From an uncultured Fibrobacter sp. (GTDB lineage Bacteria > Fibrobacterota > Fibrobacteria > Fibrobacterales > Fibrobacteraceae): a stretch of DNA of 47,934 nt. Both the position numbers and the translations under genes were made by a program. The notes under the pieces were generated by a model. That model was given only the letters and a program-made list of their open reading frames with translations, did not search any database and had not been told where the DNA came from. This document shows, piece after piece, positions 22,639-31,363 of this stretch (position 1 is its first letter; each line of letters starts with the position of its first letter). The stretch is from NCBI GenBank assembly GCA_934691725.1, contig CAKUTF010000019.1:1-47934 (forward strand), written 5' to 3'.

Positions 22639-23178
22639 TTACCGGTAGCTGACGTTAAACAGCACACCGAAAAAATTCCCGTTCCACGCATCGCCGCTAT
22701 CAACTTCGGCATGTTCATAAAATGCTTCTACGCCCAAGGCTCCCCACGAAAAAATTCGCCAGTCCTTTCCCGCGGAAACCCGAAATCCCAAGCCGAAACC
22801 ATCGTCTAACGATTTTTCGTCCGCATGGAAACTCACCGTCCCGACAGAACCGGAAACAAAAAAATCTTTCGGCAGCCAAAAGGAAGCGCCACCTCCCAGA
22901 TAGAGCCTTGAATGGGCATCGTCATCTTCCGTTGTCAAATAGGCGGCAAGCGACCCGATTCCATAAACAGTCAGGTTCGAAATCGGCGAATATCCGATTT
23001 TTCCGTTCAGGACGACATCCTGAAACCCCTCAATCCGATAACCGTTATCCCCATAGGCCGAGACCTTTCCTCCATCTGTCCCGGCTCCCGCACTTAGGAA
23101 AATTCCTGTACGAGAATTCTCGGCATTTGCAAACGTTGCGCACAGCAAAGCCCCCATAACCAACCCAAACAATTTCAT
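22639..23178 (-). CDS. Small outer-membrane beta-barrel protein
   Basis: 179 residues from ATG 23178 (AAGGATATCAA ribosome site). A signal peptide ends at about residue 20 (CATFANA). The mature part has Gly/aromatic alternating strands: IFLSAGAGTDGG, LNGKIGYSPISNLTVYGIGS, RLYLGGGASFWL and ending FFGVLFNVSYR, with a C-terminal aromatic strand pattern read by the BAM complex. Size suggests an 8-strand barrel such as the OmpA/OmpW-like or Ail-like proteins. No closer family recognised. The longer open frame upstream is ignored because it would bury the signal peptide. Confidence 0.75.
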   Translation of the reverse strand: MKLFGLVMGALLCATFANAENSRTGIFLSAGAGTDGGKVSAYGDNGYRIEGFQDVVLNGKIGYSPISNLTVYGIGSLAAYLTTEDDDAHSRLYLGGGASFWLPKDFFVSGSVGTVSFHADEKSLDDGFGLGFRVSAGKDWRIFSWGALGVEAFYEHAEVDSGDAWNGNFFGVLFNVSYR

Positions 23179-23263
23179 TTGATATCCTTCTGTTAAAAGC
23201 GAACGCGGAATTGCTTTCGCACAAAACAAACTAGAAAAATCATCAAAAAATTTTTTGCCCCCG

Positions 23264-24301
23264 TCAACCAAAAGTCAATTCCGAAAGCCTCGAACGAAAA
23301 TCGTTGATTCTTTCCGCCGAACTTTCACGATGCGGATAGGTGAAATCCGAAAGCAGTACGACAGCCCGCTTCGTTTCCGCATCGGCAACAAGGCTCGACC
23401 CGGTAAAACCCGTTTTTCCGAACATCCGGGAATGGTGAACTTTTCCCATGAATTTTTCCGCATCCAACTCCCATCCCAAAGCAGTACAGGCACCCCGCAC
23501 GCGGCCTTCTAGCGCGTTTGTCGAAACCAGTTTCAGGATGCCTTCCGGCATGACACGCTTTCCGTTAAACATCCCATCGGCGAGAATCATTTGTACGAAT
23601 TTTAAAAGATCCGGTACGGTCGAAAACATGCCAGCGCTTCCCACCGGGAAAAAACGGCGAAGCCTGAAAGCGCTTTCATCGTGAATTTCTCCCTGGATAA
23701 TCCGACCACGCCAAGCATCCTCTTCCGTCGCCACGATTTCTTCCTTGGAAAATCTTTTCAGAGGATCCCAACCGGAACGCGACATCCCAAGCGGTCCAAA
23801 AAATTCTTCGTCCGCCATTTCCGCAAGCGACTTTCCCGAAAGCCGCATCAGGACGATTCCCAAAAGAATGCTCGCCGGATTCCCGTAGTTAAAGACAGTT
23901 CCTGGAAAGCGGTTAAAATGATACGAAAAGAGAAAATCCAAAATCTTTTCCGGAGGCAAATCCTTGAGGCTGCTCATCGGAACCCGATAATCCAGGCTAT
24001 GCGTGAGCAAGTGTCGGACGAGAACATGTTCACGATAATTTGTACGCAATTCGGGAATAAACTCCAGCACAGGGTCATCCAAATGCAAGCGGTCTTCCAG
24101 AATGCGCTTTAACGCAAGTGTCGAAGTCGGACAAACCTTTGTCACCGAAGCGATATCGAACAGGGAGTCTTCCTGCGTGTTGAACGCGCGGACTTCTGAG
24201 CCTTCCGGAGAAACAAATCCAACAACCGCCTTGAAAAAAACATTGTCGGCAATCGCCTTTTCAAACAGGTCGTTCAGCGCTTTTTCAAAATCTTCTTTCA
24301 T
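23264..24301 (-). CDS. Serine hydrolase, beta-lactamase/esterase (PF00144-type)
   Basis: A 345-residue penicillin-binding-protein-fold hydrolase without signal peptide. Motif 1 SxxK is Ser52-Val-Thr-Lys55 (IASVTKVCP). Motif 2 is Tyr139-Gly-Asn141 in VFNYGNPAS. GKTGFTGSS near residue 300 matches the KTG/HTG-type third motif. Such class C-like proteins include esterases, D-aminopeptidases and peptidoglycan DD-peptidases; the cytoplasmic location favours an esterase or amidase. It is divergent from the NUDIX gene. Confidence 0.88.
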   Translation of the reverse strand: MKEDFEKALNDLFEKAIADNVFFKAVVGFVSPEGSEVRAFNTQEDSLFDIASVTKVCPTSTLALKRILEDRLHLDDPVLEFIPELRTNYREHVLVRHLLTHSLDYRVPMSSLKDLPPEKILDFLFSYHFNRFPGTVFNYGNPASILLGIVLMRLSGKSLAEMADEEFFGPLGMSRSGWDPLKRFSKEEIVATEEDAWRGRIIQGEIHDESAFRLRRFFPVGSAGMFSTVPDLLKFVQMILADGMFNGKRVMPEGILKLVSTNALEGRVRGACTALGWELDAEKFMGKVHHSRMFGKTGFTGSSLVADAETKRAVVLLSDFTYPHRESSAERINDFRSRLSELTFG

Positions 24302-24310
24302 GATAAAAAG

Positions 24311-24335
24311 ATAGATTTTCTGCCGGCAAATCTAT
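24311..24335. repeat. Inverted repeat in the serine hydrolase / NUDIX divergent gap
   Basis: ATAGATTT...AAATCTAT, an 8-bp inverted repeat, surrounds the palindrome TGCCGGCA. It ends directly before the GGAGA ribosome site of the NUDIX gene in a 44-bp divergent gap. It is a candidate operator shared by both genes. Confidence 0.4.
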
Positions 24336-24345
24336 GGAGAGATTC

Positions 24346-24897
24346 ATGGAAGAACAAATCGATATTTTGAACGAACTCGGCCAAAAGACCGGAGAGTCCC
24401 GAACGCGAAACGAAGTCCACCGTCTCGGGCTTTGGCATCGGACAGTGCACATCTGGCTTTTTGACGCAAACGGAAAAATCCTTTTCCAGCTACGCGCGCA
24501 CGACAAGGAAAACAATCCGAACCTTTACGATACAAGCTGCGCAGGACATATTTCCGCCGGAGATTCAAGCCTCGAATCCGCCATCCGTGAAATTCACGAA
24601 GAACTCGGGCTAGAAAAGAATCCCGAAGATTTAAAATATCTTTTTGAAGCCAGACAGTCCAGCGTTCTCAACGCCGGAACATATCTAGACAATGAATTCT
24701 ATGACGTTTACCGAGGATTCATCTCCGAAGACGAAAAATTGAAACTCGTCCCGCAGCCGCACGAAGTCGACGGTTTCCGTTTTTTTTCGCCAAAGGAACT
24801 GCAAGCGGAACTCAAAAAGAATCCCGAAAGATTTGTCAGCCATCCCAAGGATTTTGAATATTTGCTGCACCCGGTTGAGTTTTCAGAACTACTCTAA
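24346..24897 (+). CDS. NUDIX hydrolase, IDI-like subfamily
   Basis: 183 residues from ATG 24346 (GGAGAGATTC site; four more residues are possible upstream). It opens with DILNELGQKTG and HRLGLWHRTVHIWLF, typical of the isopentenyl-diphosphate-isomerase-like NUDIX group. The NUDIX helix is seen as GHISAGDSSLESAIREIHEE followed by LG, with the RE..EE metal ligands. Members hydrolyse nucleoside diphosphates linked to other groups; the substrate here is unknown. It is followed 14 bp later by a LysR regulator with its own promoter. Confidence 0.9.
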   Translation: MEEQIDILNELGQKTGESRTRNEVHRLGLWHRTVHIWLFDANGKILFQLRAHDKENNPNLYDTSCAGHISAGDSSLESAIREIHEELGLEKNPEDLKYLFEARQSSVLNAGTYLDNEFYDVYRGFISEDEKLKLVPQPHEVDGFRFFSPKELQAELKKNPERFVSHPKDFEYLLHPVEFSELL

Positions 24898-24911
24898 TCT
24901 ATATTAAGCAC
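24875..24911 (+). promoter_or_regulatory. Promoter of the LysR gene, probably leaderless
   Basis: TTGAGT (24875-24880), a 19-bp spacer and TATATT (24900-24905) lie immediately before the ATG at 24912. Transcription would start at or next to the start codon, and no Shine-Dalgarno sequence is visible, so the mRNA may be leaderless. Confidence 0.5.
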
Positions 24912-25832
24912 ATGACACTTCAACAGCTGCGCTACGCCATCGGTATTGCGGAAAGCCCTTCCTTTAACAAGGCCGCCGAAAAGCTCTACATTTCCCAGCC
25001 GTCCCTCACCGCCGCAATCCACGAACTAGAAGATGAACTTGGCATTATCATCTTTAACCGCACCAGCCGAGGCGTTTCGCTCACCCGCGAAGGGGAAGAG
25101 TTTATCGCGTATGCGAAAGATCTTTATCGGCATTATGAATCCCTGCTAGGCCTTTACGGCAAAAACGGGAAACGTCGCAAGAAATTTTCCGTTTCCACCC
25201 AGCATTATTCGTTCGCCGTCAAGAGTTTCGTGGAGATGGTCAAGAAGTTCCGCTCCGATGAATACGATTTTGAAATCAGCGAGACGAAGACTCGCGAAGT
25301 AGTCTATGACGTAAGCAATTTCAAGAGCGAAATCGGAATTCTCTATCTCAGCGATTTCAATCGCAAAGTCATCGGCGATTTGCTAGATGCGAAAGACTGC
25401 GTTTTTCACAAGCTCATCGACTGCAAGGCGTACGTCTATCTGTGGAAAAACCATCCACTTTCAAAGAAAAAATTCATCACGTTTAACGAACTTGCGCCTT
25501 ATCCGTGTCTATCCTTTGATCAAGGGGAAGCCAGCGCCGAGTATTACGCCGAAGAAATTTTAAGCACAAAAGAATACTCGCAAACCATCAAGGCGAACGA
25601 TCGGGCGACGATGCTCAACCTGATGGTCGGGCTAAACGGCTACACCCTTTGTTCCGGCATCATCTGTGAAGAATTAAACGGTGGCGACTACCTAGCCATC
25701 CCTTTTCGCGATCCGGCAGCGAGCAAAGACATGATGGAAATCGGCTACATCACCAAAAAGAACATGCAGCTTTCTTCCCTAGGCGAATACTACATCCAGG
25801 AACTTAAAACGTACCTGGGTGTAGAAAAATAA
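24912..25832 (+). CDS. LysR family transcriptional regulator
   Basis: 306 residues. The N-terminal winged HTH is typical: MTLQQLRYAIGIAESPSFNK, AAEKLYISQPSLTAAIHELE, LGIIIFNRTSRGVSLTREGE (1-72). A periplasmic-binding-protein-like effector domain covers about 90-300. The IGYITKKNMQLSS end resembles regulators of the CysB/CynR type only loosely. The inducer is unknown. The neighbour ending 5 bp away is convergent, so the likely target is the gene itself or distant genes. Confidence 0.92.
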   Translation: MTLQQLRYAIGIAESPSFNKAAEKLYISQPSLTAAIHELEDELGIIIFNRTSRGVSLTREGEEFIAYAKDLYRHYESLLGLYGKNGKRRKKFSVSTQHYSFAVKSFVEMVKKFRSDEYDFEISETKTREVVYDVSNFKSEIGILYLSDFNRKVIGDLLDAKDCVFHKLIDCKAYVYLWKNHPLSKKKFITFNELAPYPCLSFDQGEASAEYYAEEILSTKEYSQTIKANDRATMLNLMVGLNGYTLCSGIICEELNGGDYLAIPFRDPAASKDMMEIGYITKKNMQLSSLGEYYIQELKTYLGVEK

Positions 25833-25836
25833 GAGA

Positions 25837-26814
25837 CTACAAGCCAAAAACTTCTTCTTCGGAAAGACCGGTTACTTCAGCAATCACGGAAACAGCCATT
25901 CCTATTTTTTTCAAGTTTTTCGCCAAATCTTTCTTCGCTTCCAGACGGCCCTCAACTCGGCCTTCTGCACGACCTTCTACAAGCCCCTCGGCGCGTCCTT
26001 TGGAAAGCCCTTCTGCCCGAGCTTTCTTGCGCTCGATGTACTTTTCGTAATCGACATCCGTCATGTTTTTGGCCTCCGTCAAAAGGTATTCTTCGCTAAA
26101 ATTACACAACTTCGCAGAATTTTGCAAGCATTCCACGAACGGATTCCCTTGGGAATCGAAGTCCTTTTCGCTGTTGATATTTTCAATCAGACGAAGCCAG
26201 CTTGCAAGACGGCTGTCGTCAAACTCATAGTTTCCTTTGCAGAATTTCGAAATTTCCACTATCGTGAGGGTTTCTTTTTCAAAAAAGATTTCGTTGTCCT
26301 GATTTTTAAGCTGAACCGTATGGCGATACTTAGAAGAAGTCGGGAAAGTATCGAACATCTGCAAGGCGATAAAATTCAGATTCCGAAGACAGTAAGAATC
26401 GCCAGGCATCCGATTTTGCGAAGTATGACGCGCCGTATAAAAGACAAGGCGATCCTTGTAAGTTGAATCGTATTGATGTTGCACCTCTATCACGATACGG
26501 TCCGCCCGTTGGTCGTTTGCAACCAAGTCCGAAGTAACCGTCTTGACAAACGGTCCTCCAGGAACCGCGAGTTCGACAAAGCTCAACTTGGTAATGCAAT
26601 CCGGTCCGTCGAGCTTTAATACCGCATTGAGAAACGCACAGGACATTTTCTCGTTTTCCGGATTTCCAAAGACTTTCTTGAAAATGGAATCGTTATAGAC
26701 GTAGGCGTACCGATAACGCTTCACGTATTCCGCAATACAAGATTCCGTGTCGCCTTGCTCGATTCGAACCTGGTTGATATGTTTGAGCATTTCTGCATAT
26801 TGCTGTCTGTTCAT
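25837..26814 (-). CDS. Rpn/PD-(D/E)XK family recombination-promoting nuclease
   Basis: 325 residues from ATG 26814 (GGAGG site six bases upstream). It matches the PF12784-type Rpn family, often labelled putative transposase. The domain starts VYNDSIFKKVFGNPENEKMS and CFLNAVL-like; the nuclease core TSDLVANDQRADRIVIEVQH has Asp and E-x-Q in place of ExK, as usual for this family. LVFYTARHTSQNRMPGDSY follows. The C-terminus has an imperfect repeat EGLSKGRAEGLVEGRAEGRV and a short helix ending in a GLSEEEVFGL-like tail, which may mediate oligomerisation. Multicopy in related genomes; role debated. Confidence 0.85.
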   Translation of the reverse strand: MNRQQYAEMLKHINQVRIEQGDTESCIAEYVKRYRYAYVYNDSIFKKVFGNPENEKMSCAFLNAVLKLDGPDCITKLSFVELAVPGGPFVKTVTSDLVANDQRADRIVIEVQHQYDSTYKDRLVFYTARHTSQNRMPGDSYCLRNLNFIALQMFDTFPTSSKYRHTVQLKNQDNEIFFEKETLTIVEISKFCKGNYEFDDSRLASWLRLIENINSEKDFDSQGNPFVECLQNSAKLCNFSEEYLLTEAKNMTDVDYEKYIERKKARAEGLSKGRAEGLVEGRAEGRVEGRLEAKKDLAKNLKKIGMAVSVIAEVTGLSEEEVFGL

Positions 26815-26851
26815 CATGAACCTCCGAATTTTGGAACGCACAGTTCCGGTG

Positions 26852-26877
26852 AAAAAAAAAACAGTCATTCTAGACTG
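26852..26877 (-). terminator. Terminator-like hairpin in the leader of the Rpn gene
   Basis: On the minus strand CAGTC-TAGAAT-GACTG is followed by ten T. It lies 38-63 bases upstream of the Rpn start, with no minus-strand gene before it. It could attenuate the Rpn gene or protect it from read-through. Confidence 0.45.
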
Positions 26878-27035
26878 CAGGCGGAGATTCTTCAATGTTC
26901 GGACGGAGAATAGAAAATCATAAAATTTTGTAAAGGGAGAAAAGGTAAAAGAAATGTAAAAGAGAAAACGAGCCACCATCAAAAACAAAAGTCTTCCCCT
27001 TTTTCTAATTTATCCGAAAACGCAGGAATCTTCCA

Positions 27036-27782
27036 ATGGCAAAAAAAATTCTTATCATGGTCGCAAGCCCCAAGAACGAAAAAAGCGGAACGCTGATTCC
27101 GACGAAAGCTTTTGTCGAAGGAATGCTTGAATCAGGCGATTACGAAGCGGAATATATCTTTATCGACAGGCTTCACGTCAAGCCTTGCCGCGGTTGCCTC
27201 ACCTGCTGGGGACGCCCGGACGGAAGCTGTTTCATCAAGGATGACGACGTTCCCGCCGTACGCAAAAAGCTTGAAACGGCAGATATTGTCATCTGGAGTT
27301 TTCCGCTCTTTCTTTTCAGCGTTCCCGGCCAAATGAAAGTCTTGATGGACCGAATCGTGGGAATGGTCCATCCCTACATGGGACAAAAACTGGACGATCC
27401 CGACTGCATGAACAAGCCGATGCACGGACTTCAAAACCAGAAGCCCGGGCAAAAAATCATCCTGCTTTCAAGCTGCGCCTGGTGCGATATCGACGTCGTC
27501 TATGAACCGATTCGGAAACAATTCGACATCATCTTAGGAAAAGACGGCTACGACCTGATTGTCTGTCCGCAGATGCGAGCCTTGCACCATCGCGGCGGCG
27601 AACGCCGATTGAATATGCTCAGAAAACGCTATGCCGCCGGAGGATCCGAACTGGCAAAAACAGGCAAACTTTCAAAAGACGCGATTGACATGATGCAGAA
27701 GCCGCTGTTCGGAGACGAAACTTACAGGGAACTCGTCGTCCAGTTCGTCACGCATATGTTCGACCGCGACGATAATTTTTAG
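27036..27782 (+). CDS. Flavodoxin-fold NAD(P)H-dependent FMN reductase family protein
   Basis: 248 residues. The N-terminal KILIMVASPKNEKSGTLIPT matches the FMN phosphate loop of the NADPH-dependent FMN reductase/iron-sulfur flavoprotein group. C51-x2-C54-x2-C57 (CRGCLTC) matches the compact cysteine motif of iron-sulfur flavoproteins or a redox cysteine cluster. WSFPLFLFSVPGQMKVLMDR is the typical second FMN loop. Probably an electron-transfer or quinone/nitro-reducing protein in an anaerobe. It converges on ispF with an 11-bp gap. Confidence 0.85.
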   Translation: MAKKILIMVASPKNEKSGTLIPTKAFVEGMLESGDYEAEYIFIDRLHVKPCRGCLTCWGRPDGSCFIKDDDVPAVRKKLETADIVIWSFPLFLFSVPGQMKVLMDRIVGMVHPYMGQKLDDPDCMNKPMHGLQNQKPGQKIILLSSCAWCDIDVVYEPIRKQFDIILGKDGYDLIVCPQMRALHHRGGERRLNMLRKRYAAGGSELAKTGKLSKDAIDMMQKPLFGDETYRELVVQFVTHMFDRDDNF

Positions 27783-27793
27783 GAAAACGCAAA

Positions 27794-28285
27794 TTATCGG
27801 CAAATCTTGCTGACCGTGGCGACTGCCTCAGCGGCAATGCCTTCCCCGCGCCCCGTAAATCCAAGCCTTTCGCTCGTGCTCGCCTTGACCCCGATATTTT
27901 CCACCGGAATTTGTAGAACGCGAGCGATGTTCGCTTTCATCTGTTCCCGATGAGGGTTGACCTTCGGACGTTCGCAGATGACCACGCTGTCAAGGTTTTC
28001 AATCTTGCAGCCGGCTTTTTCGACTTCTTCGCGAACGCGACCGAGCAGCACAAGACTGTCCGCACCGAGAAAAGCGGGATCGGTATCGGGAAAGTACGTG
28101 CCGATATCGCCGAGACCAGCCGCGCCGAGAAGCGCATCCGAAATAGCATGAAGGAGCACATCGGCATCGCTATGCCCCAGAAGTCCCTTTTCAAACGGAA
28201 TATGGACTCCGCCGATGATACACTTGCGACCTTCCACAAGCTTGTGGACATCGAACCCGATTCCTGTGCGAAAAATCTTTTCCAT
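27794..28285 (-). CDS. ispF: 2-C-methyl-D-erythritol 2,4-cyclodiphosphate synthase
   Basis: A 163-residue MEP-pathway enzyme that cyclises CDP-methylerythritol 2-phosphate to MEcPP for isoprenoids. The metal ligands are visible: Asp12 and His14 in GFDVH and His46 in DVLLHAISD. The family signatures GHSDADVLLHAISDALLGA and NPHREQMKANIARVL followed by KASTSERLGFTGRGEGIAA are all present. Normal length. It is transcribed after the nuo terminator, so it has its own promoter. No ispD is adjacent. Confidence 0.97.
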   Translation of the reverse strand: MEKIFRTGIGFDVHKLVEGRKCIIGGVHIPFEKGLLGHSDADVLLHAISDALLGAAGLGDIGTYFPDTDPAFLGADSLVLLGRVREEVEKAGCKIENLDSVVICERPKVNPHREQMKANIARVLQIPVENIGVKASTSERLGFTGRGEGIAAEAVATVSKICR

Positions 28286-28323
28286 AAAGTCCTGTCTAAA
28301 ATTGAATTTTTGCCAAATATAAT

Positions 28324-28358
28324 CAAAAAAAAGACGAACTGCGTCCGAGTCCGTCTTT
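28324..28358 (-). terminator. Rho-independent terminator of the nuo operon
   Basis: On the minus strand AAAGACG-G-ACT-CGGACGC-AGT-T-CGTCTTT forms a 10-bp stem with one mismatch, followed by a run of T. It lies 20 bases after the nuoN stop and 39 bases before ispF. Confidence 0.88.
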
Positions 28359-28377
28359 GGGGAATTTTATTCAAATC

Positions 28378-29775
28378 CTAAAAATTAGCCGCCGGAGAAA
28401 GAATCGGCCACACCGCAAGTCCAGCAAGGCAAAGCGCTGCAAGTACCACGCCGATTCGAAGCAAGATCCGGTCAGAAGCCGTTAGCGGACTAGAACATTT
28501 ACAGGCGCATTCATCCTTCGCCGGAGCAAAAATCGAAACGGCAATTCGCAGATAGTAATACACCGCGACAATCGAAAGGACAAAGCCAAAAGCCGCCAAT
28601 GCGATATAGCCGGTCTTGACAACCCCCGTAAAAAGGACAAACTTGGCAAGGAATCCCGAAAGTGGCGGAAGCCCGGCAAGGCTTGCAAGGCAAATCACAG
28701 CGGAGAGTCCTTCCAGAGGGAAACGGCGTCCGCGACCGCGGATATCGTCTAGCGTTTCATTCTTGTCGCCCTTTCCGCTAAACGCCGAAATCGCAGCGAG
28801 CGCTCCGGCAGATCCCAAAGCGTAAGTCACCAGGAAGTAGAACATCACGCTCAAATCCTTGAAAAGCAGCCCGAGCACGATGAATCCTGCATTCATCACT
28901 GCAGAGAAGGCAAATATCCGACGAATCGATTTTTGAACAAGCCCAGAGAACGCTCCGATAACCATCGAAAGGACCGCAACGGCAATGATTACCGGGGTGA
29001 GCTTTTCCGCACCGGACCGCATCCACAGAGTTCCCAAGGCGGCCAACGCTCCGACCTTGATGACCGCCGCCATAAAGCCCGTCACCGCGACAGAAGCTCC
29101 GGTATAGACGTCCGCAACCCAGAAATGTACAGGGGCGGCTCCAGCCTTGAACAAGAGCGCAAAGACCGCAAGGAACACTCCCACCGCATATAAACTTTCG
29201 CGACCGGAAATCGCGCTACCGCCGAAATGCGTCGTTCCAGTTGCGCCATAGACCAACGCCATGCCGTAGAGGAAGATGACGCTGAAAACAGCTCCCGTCA
29301 CGAAATACTTGAAAGTCGCCTCGTTGGCCTTTCTATCCTTGCGGCGCAAACCGACAAGTCCATAGACCGGATAAGCGGCGAGTTCCATTCCGATAAAAAG
29401 CGAAAGGAAATCCGTTGACTGGACCATCATCATCACGCCGGCAGAGGCGAGAAGCGTCAGCCCATAAGGTTCGCCAGCCGGAAACCTTTCGCGGGCAAGC
29501 GTCACCTGCAAGCTTCCGACACCGAGAAACGCGCAAAGGATTACTGCAAGGCCGAGAACCACCCGCATGGAATCCATCGTCACGAGACCGAAAAGGGATT
29601 CTCCCGGAGCGACAAAGCAAAAGGAACCCGCGGAATGCAAAAGAAATACGCTTGCCACCCAAGGCAAAACCTTTTGCTTGTTTTTGTCGGCAATAAACGG
29701 TTCCACGGCAATGCACACCATGGCGCCAAGCGCAAGGAGCGCAATCGGTAAAAGATTCACAAGACTAGCGGACAT
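28378..29775 (-). CDS. nuoN: NADH-quinone oxidoreductase subunit N
   Basis: A 465-residue antiporter-like membrane subunit of complex I with about 14 helices. It has the conserved FIGMELAAYPVYGLVGLRR loop, the channel lysine region FKAGAAPVHFWVADVYTGAS, and QKSIRRIFAFSAVMNAGF typical of NuoN. Last gene of the operon; its ATG overlaps the nuoM end by 11 bp. A terminator follows. Confidence 0.95.
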   Translation of the reverse strand: MSASLVNLLPIALLALGAMVCIAVEPFIADKNKQKVLPWVASVFLLHSAGSFCFVAPGESLFGLVTMDSMRVVLGLAVILCAFLGVGSLQVTLARERFPAGEPYGLTLLASAGVMMMVQSTDFLSLFIGMELAAYPVYGLVGLRRKDRKANEATFKYFVTGAVFSVIFLYGMALVYGATGTTHFGGSAISGRESLYAVGVFLAVFALLFKAGAAPVHFWVADVYTGASVAVTGFMAAVIKVGALAALGTLWMRSGAEKLTPVIIAVAVLSMVIGAFSGLVQKSIRRIFAFSAVMNAGFIVLGLLFKDLSVMFYFLVTYALGSAGALAAISAFSGKGDKNETLDDIRGRGRRFPLEGLSAVICLASLAGLPPLSGFLAKFVLFTGVVKTGYIALAAFGFVLSIVAVYYYLRIAVSIFAPAKDECACKCSSPLTASDRILLRIGVVLAALCLAGLAVWPILSPAANF

Positions 29776-31363
29776 TTTGAGCCTCCACTTGCTTTACATC
29801 CAGAACAGCGGAATCCGGCAGGACATCCTTCTGTTCCGAAATCGTATCCAGGACGACTTCGGTTTCTTCGTAAACTTCCGTCTGGGGAATTGCAGCGGCG
29901 ATAGCCGCCTCGATTTCTTCCTTTCTCTGCTCTTCATCGCTTGAATAGTCAAGCGTTCTCATAATCGGAGCCGGGTGAATTCCAAACACAAGAAGCAGCA
30001 GCAAAAGCGGAGCAGTCGCAACCGCCTCGGCAATCGGAAACCGGAAGGATTTCGCTTCTTCGGAAAGTTCCGAACCTTCGCCAAAAAGGACTTGCTGGAT
30101 GAGGCGAAGCATATAGACCGCAGAAAGAATGATTGCCAAGGCCGCCACAATCGCCGCAATCTTGCTTACGCTCCAAAGCCCGAGAAGGACCAAAAATTCC
30201 CCGACAAAGCCAGCGGTTCCCGGAATCGCAATGGCGAGAACGCCTGCAACGCCAAAGAAGAACGCAAAAACCGGATAGCGCCGAGCATAGCCTCCCATCT
30301 TGTCGAGCAAGCGGCTTCCGGCAAAGCGTTCCGCCGCACCGGAAAGGATATAGAGGGCCGAAGCCGAAAGCCCATGCCCCACGAGCAAGACCAGAACTGC
30401 CGGGAAAATATCCGTCGAAAGGGTAAAGATCCCCGCCACGGCAAGTCCCAGGTGCCCCATCGAGCTAAAAGCCAAAAGCTTCTTGATATCCTTGGAGCGC
30501 ATCGCCATCAAGGCACCGTAAATCGCCGTGAAAAGTCCAAGCCCCATCAAAATAGGCGCATTTTTCTCCACGACGCTGTACGAAAAAATGGAGAGATTCC
30601 AGAGTAGGAATCCATAGACACCAGCCTTGGACATGGAACCGGTCAACACTGCGCTCAAACCTGCCGGAGCTTCGGCATATGTTTCCGCCTGCCAGCCGTG
30701 CAACGGGAAAAGCGGAGTCTTCACCCAGAATGCCACGGCAAAGCACCAGAAAAGAATTGTCTGCGTCGATTCGGGCAAGGTCCGCGCTGCCAAAGCAACC
30801 GAATCGACATAAGACGTGCCGGAAGCACAGATCAGATACCAGAGAGCGACAGCCATCGGAGCGGAACCGATTAAGGTATAGAGCGCAAAGTGTAAAGCCG
30901 CGGAACGCCGTCCCGGACCGCCATACGACCCGATGAGAAGCGCTGCAGGCAAAACGAGCGCTTCAAAGAAGAAGAAGAAAAGCACCGCATCGACCGCGAG
31001 AAAAGTCCCGTTCAAGGCGCCAAGCTGTGCAAACATCCCGATGGCGAAATTCCGATAGTTTCCCGAAGTCTTGCTGGCACTGATCAAAGCCGCAAGCGTA
31101 ATGATGTTTGCGAGAAACACCATCCAGGCGGCAAACCCGTTCGTCGCAAAGGCAAAAGTCACCGCCACATCGATTCCCGGAATCAGGAACCAATAACCAG
31201 GAGTAGTCGCATAGTCCCCCGAAACGAGAAGCGAGAGACTCGCCGTAAACAGCACCGAAGAAAGAATCACCGCAAGCCGCGATGCGGAACGGGCATCCTT
31301 TCCCGAAGCGGCAAACATCAAAAACGCGGCGAGAAACGGAGCAAAGACAATTAAATACAGCAT
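29765..31363 (-). CDS. nuoM: NADH-quinone oxidoreductase subunit M
   Basis: 532 residues from ATG 31363, which overlaps the nuoL stop (TAATG) and has a GGAGGAC ribosome site. It is an antiporter-like proton channel subunit: FFFFEALVLPAALLIG, KTPLFPLHGWQAETYAEAP, SKAGVYGFLLWN and KKLLAFSSMGHLG are standard NuoM segments. Unusual: after the last helix there is a tail of about 60 residues, strongly acidic (DYSSDEEQRKEEIEAAIAA onward), which NuoM normally lacks. Confidence 0.95.
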   Translation of the reverse strand: MLYLIVFAPFLAAFLMFAASGKDARSASRLAVILSSVLFTASLSLLVSGDYATTPGYWFLIPGIDVAVTFAFATNGFAAWMVFLANIITLAALISASKTSGNYRNFAIGMFAQLGALNGTFLAVDAVLFFFFFEALVLPAALLIGSYGGPGRRSAALHFALYTLIGSAPMAVALWYLICASGTSYVDSVALAARTLPESTQTILFWCFAVAFWVKTPLFPLHGWQAETYAEAPAGLSAVLTGSMSKAGVYGFLLWNLSIFSYSVVEKNAPILMGLGLFTAIYGALMAMRSKDIKKLLAFSSMGHLGLAVAGIFTLSTDIFPAVLVLLVGHGLSASALYILSGAAERFAGSRLLDKMGGYARRYPVFAFFFGVAGVLAIAIPGTAGFVGEFLVLLGLWSVSKIAAIVAALAIILSAVYMLRLIQQVLFGEGSELSEEAKSFRFPIAEAVATAPLLLLLLVFGIHPAPIMRTLDYSSDEEQRKEEIEAAIAAAIPQTEVYEETEVVLDTISEQKDVLPDSAVLDVKQVEAQNVR

